DNA of 64,000 bases, taken from NCBI RefSeq assembly GCF_947172395.1, contig NC_069093.1, positions 7,041,561-7,105,560 of the forward strand, in the 5' to 3' direction. A program made the position numbers and the translations under genes. The notes beneath the pieces were generated by a model. It searched no databases, was not told where the DNA came from, and worked only from the letters and a program-made list of their open reading frames with translations. Every line of letters begins with the position of its first letter. The first letter of the stretch is position 1. Origin of the DNA: Bicyclus anynana. Taxonomy: Eukaryota; Arthropoda; Insecta; Lepidoptera; Nymphalidae. Positions 1 to 11,693 of the stretch are shown one piece after another.

Positions 1-180
1 AAGGTCTTTCCATACAAACTTTCAACCCCTATTTCACCCCCTTGTATTTTAATTTTTGGGTCAAAAAGTATCCTATGTTTTGCTCCATGGTCCCATTTAC
101 GATCATAGCAAAATGCAAAATTCGTGAAAAGGTAACAGACAGACAGACAGAGTTACTTTCACATTTATAATATTAGTATA
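1..180 (-). repeat. Helitron-like interspersed repeat, fragment
   Basis: Sequence 'caaactttcaacccctatt' followed by a (CAGA)n tract near 131-150 and the terminal motif 'ttagtatagat' is shared with other repeats in this window (compare 1915-1945). It is cut by the left window edge. Family inferred from the shared termini. Confidence 0.5.
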
Positions 181-357
181 GATGTTGTAATAGTCTGAGA
201 TAGTCTAATGACGCAGATAAACAGGATGCTAGACGGCATTTTAAATGTGAATGTGAGCGTTAGGGTGTTCAGGGCCAGGTTAAAAATGCACGATTACATC
301 GTAAAATCGTAAAACGTTTCTAGTCAATTATAAAATTATATATATATATATATATAT

Positions 358-610
358 GGCGTTGGTTCGAATCCGGTCCGGGCATGCACCTCCAACTTTT
401 CAGTTGTAAATATCACGTGTCTCAAACGGTGAAGGAAAACATCGTGAGGAAACCTGCATACCAGAGACTTTTCTTAATGCTCTGCGTGTGTGAAGTCTGC
501 CGTTCCGCATTGGGCCAGCGTGGTGGACTATTAGCCTACCCCCTCTCATCCTGAGAGGAAACTCGAGCTCAGCAGTGAGCCAAATATGGGTTGATAATGA
601 TGATGATATA
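358..610 (+). repeat. tRNA-derived SINE, family 2, head missing
   Basis: It matches the common SINE of this window from the B box (GGTTCGAATCC at about 364) to the tail 'gggttgataatgatgatga'. The A-box half is replaced by a (TA)n tract, so this copy is 5'-truncated. Family 2 copies share the block 'gaaggaaaacatcgtgagga' and end in a GATGAT microsatellite. Confidence 0.8.
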
Positions 611-724
611 GAAATTAATTGCTATAGGTTAGTCTCGCTTTAACTCAAGAACGGCTGAACGGATTTATCTTATCTTGGTCTTGAAATGTTTGTGGAGGTA
701 TAGGGAACGTTTAAAAGGTGAACC

Positions 725-840
725 ATTAAAACAACCATTTTCTATTTCCCATACAAACGTTTAAGGTCAAGGGGGTACGGATAGAGGTATATGCAGGGTA
801 GGAATAGGGCAGGGTAGAGGTAGGGATAGGGAAGAATTGC
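725..840. repeat. G-rich (TAGGG)-type tract
   Basis: Degenerate GGGTAG/GGTAGGG repeats on the plus strand. The same simple sequence sits inside the Helitrons at 25900-26010, 35455-35515 and 47070-47560, so this is probably a Helitron remnant. Confidence 0.5.
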
Positions 841-1076
841 ACATAAGTCAAAGCTAAGCCTGACCGGGTTTGCTAATAAGTAATAATTTATTCTACAAAA
901 TGAAATATTATACAAGTTTTCAATAGACATTCCAACCAAGTATTTTAACAAATTTTTTTTTTGAGGATTAGCTATTGCTATATTATTTACCCCAACCTAC
1001 GTTTCCGATGCCACATATGCTACCCCATTGTACCAACTAGCCAGTCAAATATGTTCTACTATCGTTCAATGCATTG

Positions 1077-1418
1077 ACGGCCTCCGTGGCGCAGTGGTAT
1101 GCGCGGTGGATTTACAAAACGGAGGTTTTGGGCACGGTCCCCGGCTGGGCCGATTGAGATTTTCTTAATTGGTCCAGGTCTGGCTGGTGGTAGTCTTCGG
1201 CCGTGGCTAGTCACCACCCTACCGGCAAAGACGTATCGCCAAGCGATTTAGCATTCCGGTACGATGCCGTGTAGAAACCGAAAGGGGTGAGTATTTATCC
1301 TACTTCTAACAAATTAGCCTGCTTCTTCTTATCTTAGCTTATCTTAGACTGCATCATCACTTACCATCAGGTGAGATTGTAGTCAAGGGCTAACTTGTAA
1401 AAAATAAAAAAAAAAATC
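1077..1418 (+). repeat. tRNA-derived SINE, family 1
   Basis: Starts 'acggcctccgtggcgcagtg' (tRNA A-box-like GGCGCAGTGG), has a degenerate B box, the SINE body with 'ggctggtggtagtcttcgg', the conserved 'catcaggtgagattgtagtc', and an A-rich tail at 1398-1417. Full length compared with other copies. Confidence 0.85.
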
Positions 1419-1756
1419 ACTATCACGACTCAATCAATCAGGTCAGTTGCAAATCGAACATGCATAAAAATACCCATGCATATAAATCGTCTTGGGCAAC
1501 ATTTGTTTAAACCACTTGATTTCATCTATTGTCCTAGCTATATCGCCTTCCGTGTAGAAATTTATCGCTCCATACAACAGTCAACTTTGGGCACGTGAGC
1601 AAAAATCTATTCTGTATTCAGGCAGCGTTAGCCAACAAAACACGCCTGCGGCTCGATCGATATAACTTCTGGAGGTCGACTACTTTCTGTGAGCCCTCGT
1701 TCGCACGAGAGTTTTTTTAATGAACATTAAAAAACGGTTCAAATATAGTATGAAAG

Positions 1757-2357
1757 TAGCGAACGCCCGCGACATCGTCAGTGTGGAAATCAATGTAAAT
1801 TTGCCCTATTTCACCACTTTAGGGGTTGATTTCAAAAATTTTTGATTACATTATATTTTTTTATGATTTATGAACAAATTTTTAAAACTGTAACTCTAAA
1901 AACGAAGGACTTTCTATACAAACTTTCAACCCCTATTTCACCCCTACTCATTTTAAGTTCATCGTTCATATTTTCACTCATTTCGAAATAAAAAGTACCC
2001 TAACCTTCTCCGTATTATAGTCTTAAACCGTGCCAAGTTTAATTTGAATTCATTCAGTAGTTTCAGCGTAATGCCTGAATAACAAAAAAACACGGACAGA
2101 CAGACAGACAAAAAATCAAAAAGAAAAAAATATTTTCAGCTTCAGTATCAGTATCACAACAAAAATTTTCAAAATATCTTCAATGTACAGAATGTACGAG
2201 ACGTCGGGTCTTTTCCGACCCGTGTAACACGGGGCGGGGGTACGGGCCTCGAGGCAGTGCCTCCTTGCCCGGGCGTGTCGCGGGGGATCTTTCTCCCCCG
2301 GTGTTTTCTTTCAGACAGAATGTACAAAATGTACACAATTTGTATTATAAGTATAGA
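1757..2357 (-). mobile_element. Nonautonomous Helitron inside the MITE
   Basis: The left end has the Helitron 3'-end block 'gcccgcgacatcgtc' (reverse orientation; CTAG degraded to GTAG). The right end reads 'gtatagat', that is A|TCTATAC on the minus strand. It includes a (CAGA)n microsatellite at 2095-2115. The element itself received the GC-rich insert at 2198. Confidence 0.6.
2198..2314. mobile_element. 117-base GC-rich structured insertion with 11-base target duplication
   Basis: The block is flanked by identical ACAGAATGTAC copies at 2187-2197 and 2315-2325. It holds consecutive small hairpins: CGGGTC/GACCCG, GAGGCA/TGCCTC and CGGGGGA/TCCCCCG. It is strikingly GC-rich in AT-rich DNA and has no poly(A) tail and no ORF. 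The target duplication supports insertion of a single unit; what the unit is I cannot name. Confidence 0.7.
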
Positions 2358-3700
2358 TTCTAGATGGCGCTGGTGTCTTATATGCCACGGTAACGTTTGG
2401 TGTTACAAATGGTATAAGTAAATATACTATTTTTATATAATTAAATTATATTATATAATATATTTTTTTATTCAAAATCATTTCTTTTAAAAATTATTTT
2501 ACATTTTCACTTGTTATACCTACTTTATATTGTAACTTTCTTTGTAACTGTATGTGGCCTTTTATTATTGTTTGTTTTATATTTTTTGTACACATTTTGT
2601 TAAAAACGCTGTTAGTTACAAATAAATAAATAAATAAAATCTCAAATTGCTAATAAATGTGTAGGATTCGACCAGTTTTATTATAAGTATAAAATAAATG
2701 AAGGTATATTACCAACAAACAAAATTGAACATGCAACACTGCTCGAAAAAAGCGAGGTGTTGTAAAAACGCTGTAGTGTGAACATATACTTGGGAATGCA
2801 TTTGTTGTATTTGAACGTTTTTTTAACGTCCGTTAAAAAAACTCTCGTGCGAATGAGCGCGCTTTGCTGTCTGCTACAGGTGCTGTGTACAACAAAGGAC
2901 TATTCAACCTTACAAAAAGAAGAGGATATTGACATGATTAACCTATAAGGCAATATTAAAAATTCGTAAATTTTTTCATTTAAATTTTTTTTTTTTTAAT
3001 AAATCATACTAATGAATGCTAGAGCAACCGCGTAACACAGCTAGATTCTTTAAACAAAGTTTATGCGATTTAAGTAAGCGTTTTAATGACCGATATTTAC
3101 TAAATAAAGATATTTTATATAATGAACATCAATCTTAGTCAGGGATCCCTAGAACATTTTGTACACCTGATTACTAACAAGCAAATTTTTCGTGAGTAGC
3201 ATCTCGATGAGACGATCAACTTTTTTATTGACGAAAATTTTTGATTCTGGTAGCTAACAGAGTTACCAGGATATGAAAATTTCAGAGCGTCGGAACGAGA
3301 TATTGTACCACGCAATTTGTAGGACAATGCGGGTGTTAAATTGAATAACTATTAATTAAGCAACAGTAAAAACCATCTAGTCTTTAGGTACTCTTGATGG
3401 AAATTACTACCAATAAATTAAATCTTATCTTATCAAAACTTATGTAGAAATGGGAGCCATATTCTTTATCACAGATGTGAGTAGTTATCGAATATACTAA
3501 CAAAAGAAATGATAACTGGGTGCCAAATTGTATAGATTATAGAACTTAGAATACATTAAAGCTCAAGATTTTACTTCATATTGGTATTCTAATTAAACTC
3601 ACGGGATTTAATTTGTAAACCCAATTTCATAATTTCACTATATATAAATTTTGATTTATTAACTTCAGAGTTTTTTTTTCTATTGATTTTTTCGCGTACC

Positions 3701-3796
3701 TTTTTTAAACATCGAACTATAAATTATAGTTCGATGTTTAAAAAAACACTGAGTATAATCTCATTATAGTCTATAATGCGATTATACTCAGTGTTT
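3701..3796. repeat. Two back-to-back near-perfect palindromes
   Basis: Palindrome 1: 22-base arms 3701-3722 and 3724-3745 around a single A. Palindrome 2: 17-base arms 3744-3760 and 3780-3796, with inner arms 3762-3769 and 3771-3778, so almost the whole 53 bases fold on themselves. Confidence 0.9.
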
Positions 3797-3883
3797 GTCT
3801 TCGTATTCGGACAGTCTTTCGCCAAAGGTCTCTGAGACAGGGACTGAAATATAAGGTAGGTGGTTATGGGTTAAGTAGACAAA

Positions 3884-4055
3884 AGTGAAGGAAAACACCG
3901 TGAGGAAACCTACACACCAGAGAATTTCTTAATTCTCTGCGTGTGTGAAGTCTGCCAATCCCGCATTGGGCCAGCGTGGCGGACTATTGGCCTCTCTCAT
4001 TCTGAGAGGAGACTCGAGCTCAGCAGTGAGCCGTATATGGGTTGATAACGACGAC
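3884..4055 (+). repeat. SINE family 2, 5'-truncated
   Basis: Begins within the body ('gtgaaggaaaacaccgtgag') and runs to 'gggttgataacgacgacgac'. The tRNA head is missing. Confidence 0.8.
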
Positions 4056-4379
4056 GACAAGACAAAAGTGGCATCAAAATGGTTCGTGTAAAGATACCTC
4101 TGTCGCGTCAGCCTTTCTCTCTATTCGGCTGACGCACTGCCGTGCGTCTCGATATAAACAACATTGCGCTGTGTTATTTACTTCGAGTTTACTCACTTGA
4201 TCTGTCAAGGCCCCATCACACTTAGTAACGAGTTATCTCTTCAAACATCGACGCTGTCTCAAGTTATCTCAAGATTCAAGAGGTTCCACTTACTAACTTT
4301 GGTTAATATGTAAAAAATTATGTACCGAGGTACCGATCTACTAATATCAAGAATAATTTCGTCTCAAGGGTGCATATTT

Positions 4380-4613
4380 GTATTTAATCACATCAGAATA
4401 ATATTATATGGACGAAAGTTTGTGTGTATATGTCTTTGTTTATTCCTTCTTTACGCTGCGGCTACTGAAGCAATTTGACTGAAATTTGGAATGGAAACAT
4501 ATTTTACTCTGAATTAACACATAGGCTACTTTTCATCCCGGAAAAATCCATAGTTCCCGCGAGATTTGTGAAAAACTGAATTCCACGCGGACGACATCGC
4601 AGGCGTCTGCTAG
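4380..4613 (+). mobile_element. Nonautonomous Helitron, family b
   Basis: Contains the family blocks 'tgaaatttggaatggaaaca' and 'ttttcatcccggaaaaatcc', and ends 'gcgtctgctag|t' with CTAG at 4610-4613 followed by T, the Helitron terminus. Related copies are at 12745, 39265, 42824 and 51649. Confidence 0.75.
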
Positions 4614-7600
4614 TATTACATAAAAGTATATTATACCTATTTAAACATACCTACTTGCTGTTATTTTAGGCTTTAATTTTACTGTTTCCTATTTTAAAAA
4701 CTATCTTCGGTTATGAGTAAAGTCAAGTCACAATATGTTGGTGGCCAATTGCTTTTAATTTAAATGAAAAATGTAGGTACATAAAGATTATTTAACGGTA
4801 ACGGTGTTTAGTCTTAATTTTATTCCATTCATAAATCAACACTAAAAGCATCTCAAAATGTTTTATTATACCTATCAAAAAATATTCCATAAACATATTA
4901 ATTATATCTCATAATAAAAACGTTCGTGATTACATACTTAAAAACACAGAGTAGGTACAATTCATAAACAAAAGCCTTTCCGAAGCTCTTTTATGTCGCA
5001 CGTTTGAAATGATCTCATATATAAACTCTTTTACAATTCAAACCATATCTAAACAAATTCCATTTAATGCGGCATAATTCTATGTGTACCTATTAGTTTC
5101 GCTACGTAGTAACTATAGAGTAATAGCTCCGGTAGATATACAACTATACGTTGACTGACTATCGTACGAATAAATTCAGTACTCTATAATTTAGTTGAAC
5201 AACTTTTTACGGCATTCCGAGCTGATCTGTGTCAAGCCCCAGCATTCTGTAAAGTTACAGCGATGTGTCATCGTCATTTTCATGGCAATTTAGTTGTTAG
5301 TGACATTTTATTTCAGGCATCTCCATACATTGACCTCTTAAGGAGATCGATGATCCCATAGCAATAACGTTCAAATTCTAATAAAACTTGTTATAGGCGA
5401 ATTCCCTGTAACCTTTGTTTGTAAGAGCTCCTGCAGCAGACACACAATTATTAGTTGGCCGACTAAATTGCAGAGTATACCTACCTAATAGAATTGTTAG
5501 CCCATTTGAGATGGGCAAATGCTACTATCAATTACGTGTAGGAGAAAAGAGAGAAAAAAAGATAAAGAAACACTTCGCGGTACCTTAGTCTTCTAGTTTT
5601 GCGAATCGGAGACTCAATCATTTTTCGTAGAAGACCAAAAGGAATTTTTCTTCCTCGGCAACAAAAACAATACCTATTTGTTATGCCCACTACAGCGAAA
5701 AGTTGACTTTCCTTTCCTTGCTTTGATCATGATCAAGCCCGAGCTTATAAAAAATATGGAGCTTAGACCCACCAATGTTCCGATGTGGATATGGGTTTAG
5801 TGTGGCAATGTCTGGCTCTGTAATGGCTGTCAGATCGCCTTCAGGACGCATTTTCCACATTTGAATCCTACTACTACATATGTACTACTTTATACATTAC
5901 ACACTAGATACAATATTTACCTATTAAACCTACCATACCTATCAAACAATTAATCAGCAGAACCTCCGCATTTTCCAGGAACATTTATGTTATTTTAAAG
6001 AGCCAATTATTCAAATCCTTCCACTCCTGTTATATGTGTAGTAAAGTTTGCTTTTAGCGTTTTCTGTTTTGTGATACAAACATAAAACAATCCGTATATG
6101 AGAAGATAGTTTTCAATTTTCGAAGTGACATCCGAAAATTGTGTGGACTAAAATAGTCCAAGAACCGGGTCATATTTTTTACTTTAGTAGCTTACGTTAA
6201 TAGGCACAATTTGGTAGGAGTGGAGATCAACAAATATTGATACTAACCACCTGATTTTTTTACTGTTTTTAATAAATATTTTAACAATTTAATAGCTATA
6301 TCTACGGTCAGAAATGTATAGTGTCCCTGCTACCCCTGTTAGCTATCACAATCTAGAAATTCTGTAACGGAAAATGATAGGCGTCTCGTCTCGTTACGAA
6401 AAAGTAGCTTGATAGTTATCAATTGCTAAAAAATCTCCGGATCCTAGTCTCTCCCCCAGATAAATACCGGATGAAAAGCAATAGAGAGGTAAGGAATTGG
6501 CTTCATCCACTCGATACAAATTGAGATTGCAATCAAGAAGTGTTAAACTGCCAACTGCATCATCGATTTATTGGAATGGAGACGCTTTTACCGGTCCCGA
6601 TAGACAATAAAAATCAAAAAAACCTGATTCACCTACTTTTTCTGAAATGGGGCAACCTCCACTTCATACGACTGCGTTCCTTTTTCCATCATATAAGTTG
6701 CACTGAGTTCATACACAAAACGACCTGCTAATACACCGACAGTGTGATGTGACGTCACAAATTAAAAACGAAACGAGTACCGTCGACACGAACGCATTGC
6801 ACGTTTTCAAAGTTTTAACTAACCATATTGTTACGTTAAGTAATATTTATTGTCACAGTTATCAGTTGGAATTGCAAAAAATAATTAAAAAATAAATTGT
6901 AATTATAATAATTAATGTCTTTCGTATACGGCCAACCGGTTCCGAATAAGACCGTAGCCATAAAGTTGGCTTGTTTAATATTATGCCATTATAATGTTCT
7001 TCGACTGTGACTATATTATAGAGTAAGACTGTGATTGTGTTTTGTTTAATTATACCGTACCGGAGGCGTTTCCTGTGAGGTGCATAAATATTGTGCTTAA
7101 GAACTTCGTACATCTTTCTTAGTACTTCTTCTTAGACTGTGCCCCTTAGTATTGACCAGCGCAGTGCTACGATTTGTTGAATTCTGTTTGTTTTATTGGG
7201 TAGCTTTGTTGCTTTCCAAAAATCTATCGGCCAACAAATATATTAAAAAGATATGTCACTAGTGTATCACAACAGAGGCAAACATAAGCGGCTAATTGAT
7301 CGCATTTCATTGAATCGCTTATTTAAACAACGAAAGTTATTTAAACAAATAATACCTAAATATACATATACAATGTGGAGTTGTATTTAGGAACTTTTAA
7401 AACTGTATAATTATACATAAATATATTCCTTACTTTATCGGAATAAAACACAAAATTATGCATGTGTGCTCCCAGCTATATTCAGCTTACTTTTTGTAGG
7501 CACGTAACATTAATGCGATTATAACCCACCATAGTCTTTAAACAAAGTTCGTTTACTAACATCATTGAACAGAATGACCAAAAACTTTGGCACAAAAATT

Positions 7601-8105
7601 CATTATAATCTGAAATAGTGCATAAGTTGGTTATTTATTATCCCAAATTTTTTTTAGGGAGAAACCGCGGTGCAAAACTAGTTAGCTTACTTATATAAGG
7701 TAAAAAAAACGTAGCAACAGTATGTATGTCAATCGAATGATACCTATATTCAAATTGCTACTGCTATCGCTGTGACTTAATTTTATGGATTGTAAACCTA
7801 CAAATTATGTAAATAGGCTAACTTTTCCGTAACGATATCACAGTAAAACTGCAATTAAATGAAATTTTCATATAGTTTTACTGCAGTTTGAAGTTGAGTT
7901 TAGTTTTACGTGCAATTACTTGATTTAAATCTACGTAGCTCAACGATTGAGTAGCTCTGCAAACTTAAGCGCGCCTATTTGGACATCGGCTCTTAGCCTA
8001 TTTTTGCTTAGAGTCGAAAGAGGAGTATTGATCGTAATTAATTAAAAGAAAATATTAGGCAATGTTTTCTTTTAATAAGAATAGTTCAAAAATATATTTA
8101 AACAA
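4614..8105. other. AT-rich stretch without recognisable gene
   Basis: No ORF resembling a known protein, no SINE box and no obvious transposon end were seen. A perfect TGTGACGTCACA palindrome lies at 6748-6759. Short ORFs (for example 6862-7113 minus) have no recognisable motif. Confidence 0.5.
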
Positions 8106-8111
8106 ATAATA

Positions 8112-8850
8112 CTGGAGTATTTTACGAGGGGCGTTCAACAGATTATCGGTGTAGGCCATTGACCTCAATAGGCAGGTTATTTTTCTATGTAGTTCCCCAT
8201 AACTCCACTACACCCTCTTAAAAATATTTTACTTCTTTGCCTACAAAATACTCGTCATTTGCTTACCACGAAGTTCTTTCTTAACAGAACGCCAACAGAA
8301 GCTTGTTTTAGGTTTGGGAACAAAAGTAATGAGGGGGGGGGGGCTAGGTCTAATTTATTCACGTCTTTTTTCTTTTCTTGCCTCCTTTAACCTTTTTTGA
8401 TGTACTCTATCAGTAAGATTCCCTTAGAATCCCAAAACACTGTATCCATTAATTTTCTGGCGGATTTAAACTTCTTCGGGTGATCTGTTCCTTTTTTATG
8501 CCACTGTATGGACTCTTGTTTACTCTCAGGATCATAGTGATGAAGCCTTGTTTCATTACCAGTAACTATCCGGTCAAAAATGCTACGCGGATTTTCACCA
8601 CAGAGCTCCAAAAACTCCTTACAGCATTCAACTCGCACTTATTTCTGAGGCGCCGTGAGCATTCGCGGCACCCATATTGCCCTGACTTTTGACAAATTCA
8701 GATGCTCATGAAGAACAGTGTGAATGGTACCGACGGATGGCGTAGTCCTTTCTGCTAATATTTTCACTCTAATACGCGCATATTTGAGAACAAGTTTCTC
8801 AACGATTTTCACATTTTCTTCAGCTGTGGCTCTAGCCGGCGCGCCGGCAC
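8112..8850 (-). pseudogene. mariner-family transposase relic
   Basis: Reading the minus strand from about 8850 to 8390 gives one continuous mariner-like frame: the 'ATAEENVKIVEKLVLK' helix-turn-helix region, then 'SVGTIHTVLHEHLNLSK', then 'WVPRMLTAPQK', an in-frame stop (TAA, about 8640, where other mariners have a Gln codon), then 'VRVECCKEFLEL' and 'DRIVTGNETRLHHYDPESKQ'. The first catalytic Asp of the mariner triad (normally TGDE) reads Asn here. The frame is lost after 'GILLIEYIKK', and the second and third catalytic Asp regions are not readable. A mariner-type terminus 'acgaggggcgttcaa' lies near 8115. The copy is clearly dead: stop codon, catalytic substitution and 3' decay. Confidence 0.85.
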
Positions 8851-8929
8851 TTAGTTTTCAGAGCAAAATTTCAGGCCAAAATTGGGAAGTTGCAACATCT
8901 TATACCAAGTGATTGGTAAGGAATTGAAC

Positions 8930-9056
8930 ATTGTCTTAAGCTCGCATTGGAGATGTGTCGTGGGTCTAAGCTCCAGATACCATCTGGGATATAGGCACGG
9001 GCAAGGAGGCCTAGCCTTGCAGTGGGTCTTTATAAAATAGGCTGATAACGATAATG
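8930..9056 (+). repeat. RTE-type LINE 3' tail, degenerate
   Basis: 'aaggaggcctagccttgcag' followed by 'aggctgataacgataatga' is a decayed version of the 'aaaaggcctatgtcctgcag...ggctgatatgatgatgatga' end found in other LINE tails in the window. Confidence 0.55.
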
Positions 9057-9455
9057 AAATAATTATTGTCTACATAGAGTACTGTTTCAAAATTCCAATA
9101 GGTGCATCTGTATTTCGTTACCAACTGTTACGAGTATGCGAAGGTATGTATTTTATAATAGTAAGTAATTCAAGCGTAAACACAATTGAACTGGCGACCT
9201 CGATGGCCAGCTGCCTGAAGGTTACAGTTATTAAAAATCTTATTTAATATACGTTGTTCGGTAAATTACGTTTCACAGTTCGTCAAAGGTTTAATAGGAA
9301 TTCCTGAGGACCGTACATTTCGATCACTTAAATAATTATAATTGAATGAAGTTATTGATTTGTTGATTATTATATTAAGGGCTGGTGTCACCACCTTCAA
9401 ACAAATATCGGATAATTTAAACATTAGTTTTGTTTCTTTTTCTTTTTACGTCAAA

Positions 9456-9650
9456 CTAACCGACGCCCCGCGGTTTCATACGCGTATTTCCCATGCCCGT
9501 GAGAATATGGAAATAAAATATAGCCTACGATACTCACAAATAACATCGCTTTCTTGTGGTAAAAGAATTTTCAAAATCGTTTGAGTAGATCCAGAGATTA
9601 CCCCTTACAATACCACAAAAGTTTACCTCTTTATAATAATTTAGTACTAT
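9456..9650 (-). mobile_element. Nonautonomous Helitron, family c
   Basis: Begins 'ctaaccgacgccccgcggtt' (CTAG degraded to CTAA) and shares 'caaaatcg...gtagatccagagatta' and 'cctctttataata' with the copies at 27558 and 40077. Confidence 0.65.
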
Positions 9651-9653
9651 AAA

Positions 9654-9735
9654 TATACTCAGAGGCACAATTATCCGCCCACTTTAATTTACGCGAGTAT
9701 ATTAAAGCAGGCGGATAATTGTGCCTCTGAGTATA
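9654..9735. repeat. Long perfect hairpin, 26-base arms
   Basis: Arm 9654-9679 is the exact reverse complement of 9710-9735, and inner arms 9682-9688 and 9701-9707 (CTTTAAT/ATTAAAG) continue the stem to a 12-base loop. It directly follows a Helitron end. It could be a small foldback element or a transcribed hairpin. Confidence 0.85.
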
Positions 9736-10024
9736 GTAAAGATGAAAAAAAAACTTGGAAATACACTATTTGAAAGTTATCAGAAGGGGATGAAAAAAGT
9801 TTTAGATTTGTGTGTGATGATACTCTTTGAAGCTAGAACGAGTAAACCAATTTGGCTGAAATTTTAGATTAGGTAGGTACCTTGGAAAACTACATGAGCA
9901 TTAAAAAAATCGAAAAACCCATGGTACAAATTAGTGAAAAACGAACATTTTAACCTTTATTTAACAGCTACTTTTAGTCAATCAGTTGGACTTCAGCTTA
10001 CTGCTGCCGTTATCTATATATACG

Positions 10025-10408
10025 TCTAATAATAAATCTATAGAGAGGTCAATTCAGTACATGAAATATATTTCCAAAATAACTATCAGGGGGTGATTAG
10101 TGATCGATACTGATGCCAAAAATGCAATCAGTAAAATTTTTCGTGTCTGTCTGTCTGTCTGTATGTTCGTTATAGAAACAAAAACTACTCGACGGATTTT
10201 AACGAAACTTAGTACAATAAAATTATTCTTCATACTCCTGGGCAGGTTATAAGTATACTTTTCATCACGATCTACGATCTACGATCAATATGAGCAGAGC
10301 AGTGAAGGGAAATGTTGGGAAAACGGGAGAAGTTACTCCATTTTTACAGCAATACTACTGTAAGAGCTGGATTAAAGAGCGAACGAAGTCGCGGGCGTTC
10401 ATCAGTTG
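10025..10408 (+). mobile_element. Nonautonomous Helitron, family a, with (GTCT)n
   Basis: Starts TCTAATAATAAATC, carries 'tagagaggtcaattc', a (GTCT)n microsatellite at 10144-10164, 'tactcgacggattttaacga', 'aggttataagtatac' and 'gcagagcagtgaagg', and ends in the 'gaagtcgcgggcgt' hairpin block with a degraded CTAG. This is a microsatellite-associated family repeated throughout the window. Confidence 0.75.
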
Positions 10409-10436
10409 TAAAATAATTTTCAAAAAATAAAGATTG

Positions 10437-10772
10437 ACGGCCTCCGTGGCGCAGTGGTATGCGCGGTGGATTTACAAAACGGAGGTCCTGGGTTCGATCC
10501 CCGGCTGGGCAGACTGAGATTTTCTTAATTTGTCCAGGTCTGGCTGGTGGGAGGCTTCGGCCGTGGCTAGTTACCACCCTACCGGGAAAAGACGTACCAC
10601 CAAGCGATTAAGCGTTCCGGTACGATGCCGTGTAGAAACCGAAAGGGGTGTGGATTTTCATCCTCCTCCTAACAAGTTAGCCCGCTTCCATCTTAGACTG
10701 CATCATTACTTACCATCAGGTGAGATTGTAGTCAAGGGCTAACTTGTAAAGAATAATAAAAAAAAAAAGATT
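10437..10772 (+). repeat. tRNA-derived SINE, family 1
   Basis: A box GGCGCAGTGG and B box GGTTCGATCCC are intact, and the 3' end is an A-rich tail. A short AAAGATT is present on both sides, compatible with a target duplication. A short ORF across it on the minus strand is a shadow of the SINE. Confidence 0.9.
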
Positions 10773-11242
10773 TCATAGTATATTCATGCGACAGACTAAA
10801 CGTGTAGAGGAAAATATACGAAGATCTACCGTTCTGTCTCAAAACTGGCTGGCGGGGTATAATTACGAGGCAACGATTTAAATAAAACCTTTTCTTAAGC
10901 AATTGTTTAGTAATTACGTCACCATAAAAGGGGGTTTCCATAGAATATAAGCATAATCAATATTGCATTTAAATGCGTTTTAGCAACCGATGTAAATATT
11001 ATTTTCCTCCTAAATTCAATCCATCGACGATAGCATAATCTATTCATTATTATGAAACAAAACTCTCCTTTTTGCATGTATGTCTGTCTATTAGGTATTG
11101 CAATAAACTGAAAAACGGAACACTTAACTTACTTATAATGATTTTCGTTAATAAATAGAGTGAGTATATGAGGTAGGTTTTGGTAAGTGTATAATAATAA
11201 TTGGATTATGTGTAAATTGATTGAAATTAGAAATTATTTTTT

Positions 11243-11693
11243 ATCTGGGGAAAAATTCCCACTGAGCTGAATTTTTGTATTCGTCTTTAATACGGTGTTA
11301 TCATGAAGGTGTGAAAAATCGACATCGTTATCGTGCCAGCTAAAAATGTTACAAACTAAAAAATAACGTCAAAAAGTCACGATAATCAGATTGTCGCAAA
11401 TATTTCGTGATATATTCACTATTTTAATCCGAAAACAGTTAATTTTACAGAAAACTGCAAGAGACATTTTTTGTAGACAATTTTATGGGGAACAATTTTT
11501 ATAATGACCTCTATTTACCTCCGAGCAATATGTCGTGAAATATTTGCTAAAAACTGATTTTCGTGACATTTTGACGTTTGTAACTTTTTTAATTTAAATC
11601 GAAGTCGTCACAGTCGTTTTGTCACTTCTTCATAATAACACCGTAATAAAGGTGTATACAAAAATTCAGCTCAGTAGGAATTTTTCCCCAGAT
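11243..11693. mobile_element. Foldback MITE with arms of about 200 bases
   Basis: Ends ATCTGGGGAAAAATTCC and its inverse at 11677-11693. The inverted similarity continues inward through 'gctgaatttttgtat', 'cggtgttat', 'gttacaaa' and 'gcaaatatttc', so nearly the whole element is one imperfect inverted repeat. No coding potential and no convincing target duplication. Confidence 0.75.

Larger units (their letters stand above)
1696..2870. mobile_element. MITE with CTCTCGTGCGAA termini, disrupted by nested insertions
   Basis: The left end (about 1697-1730) and the right end (about 2835-2865) carry inverted copies of 'ttcgcacgagagtttttt'. The element at 15405-15715 has the same ends and the same interior. 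Comparison of the two shows this copy was split after 'tagtatgaaa' (about 1755) and resumes at 'aaatgaaggtatattacc' (about 2695). Nested Helitron and GC-rich sequence fill the gap. Confidence 0.65.
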
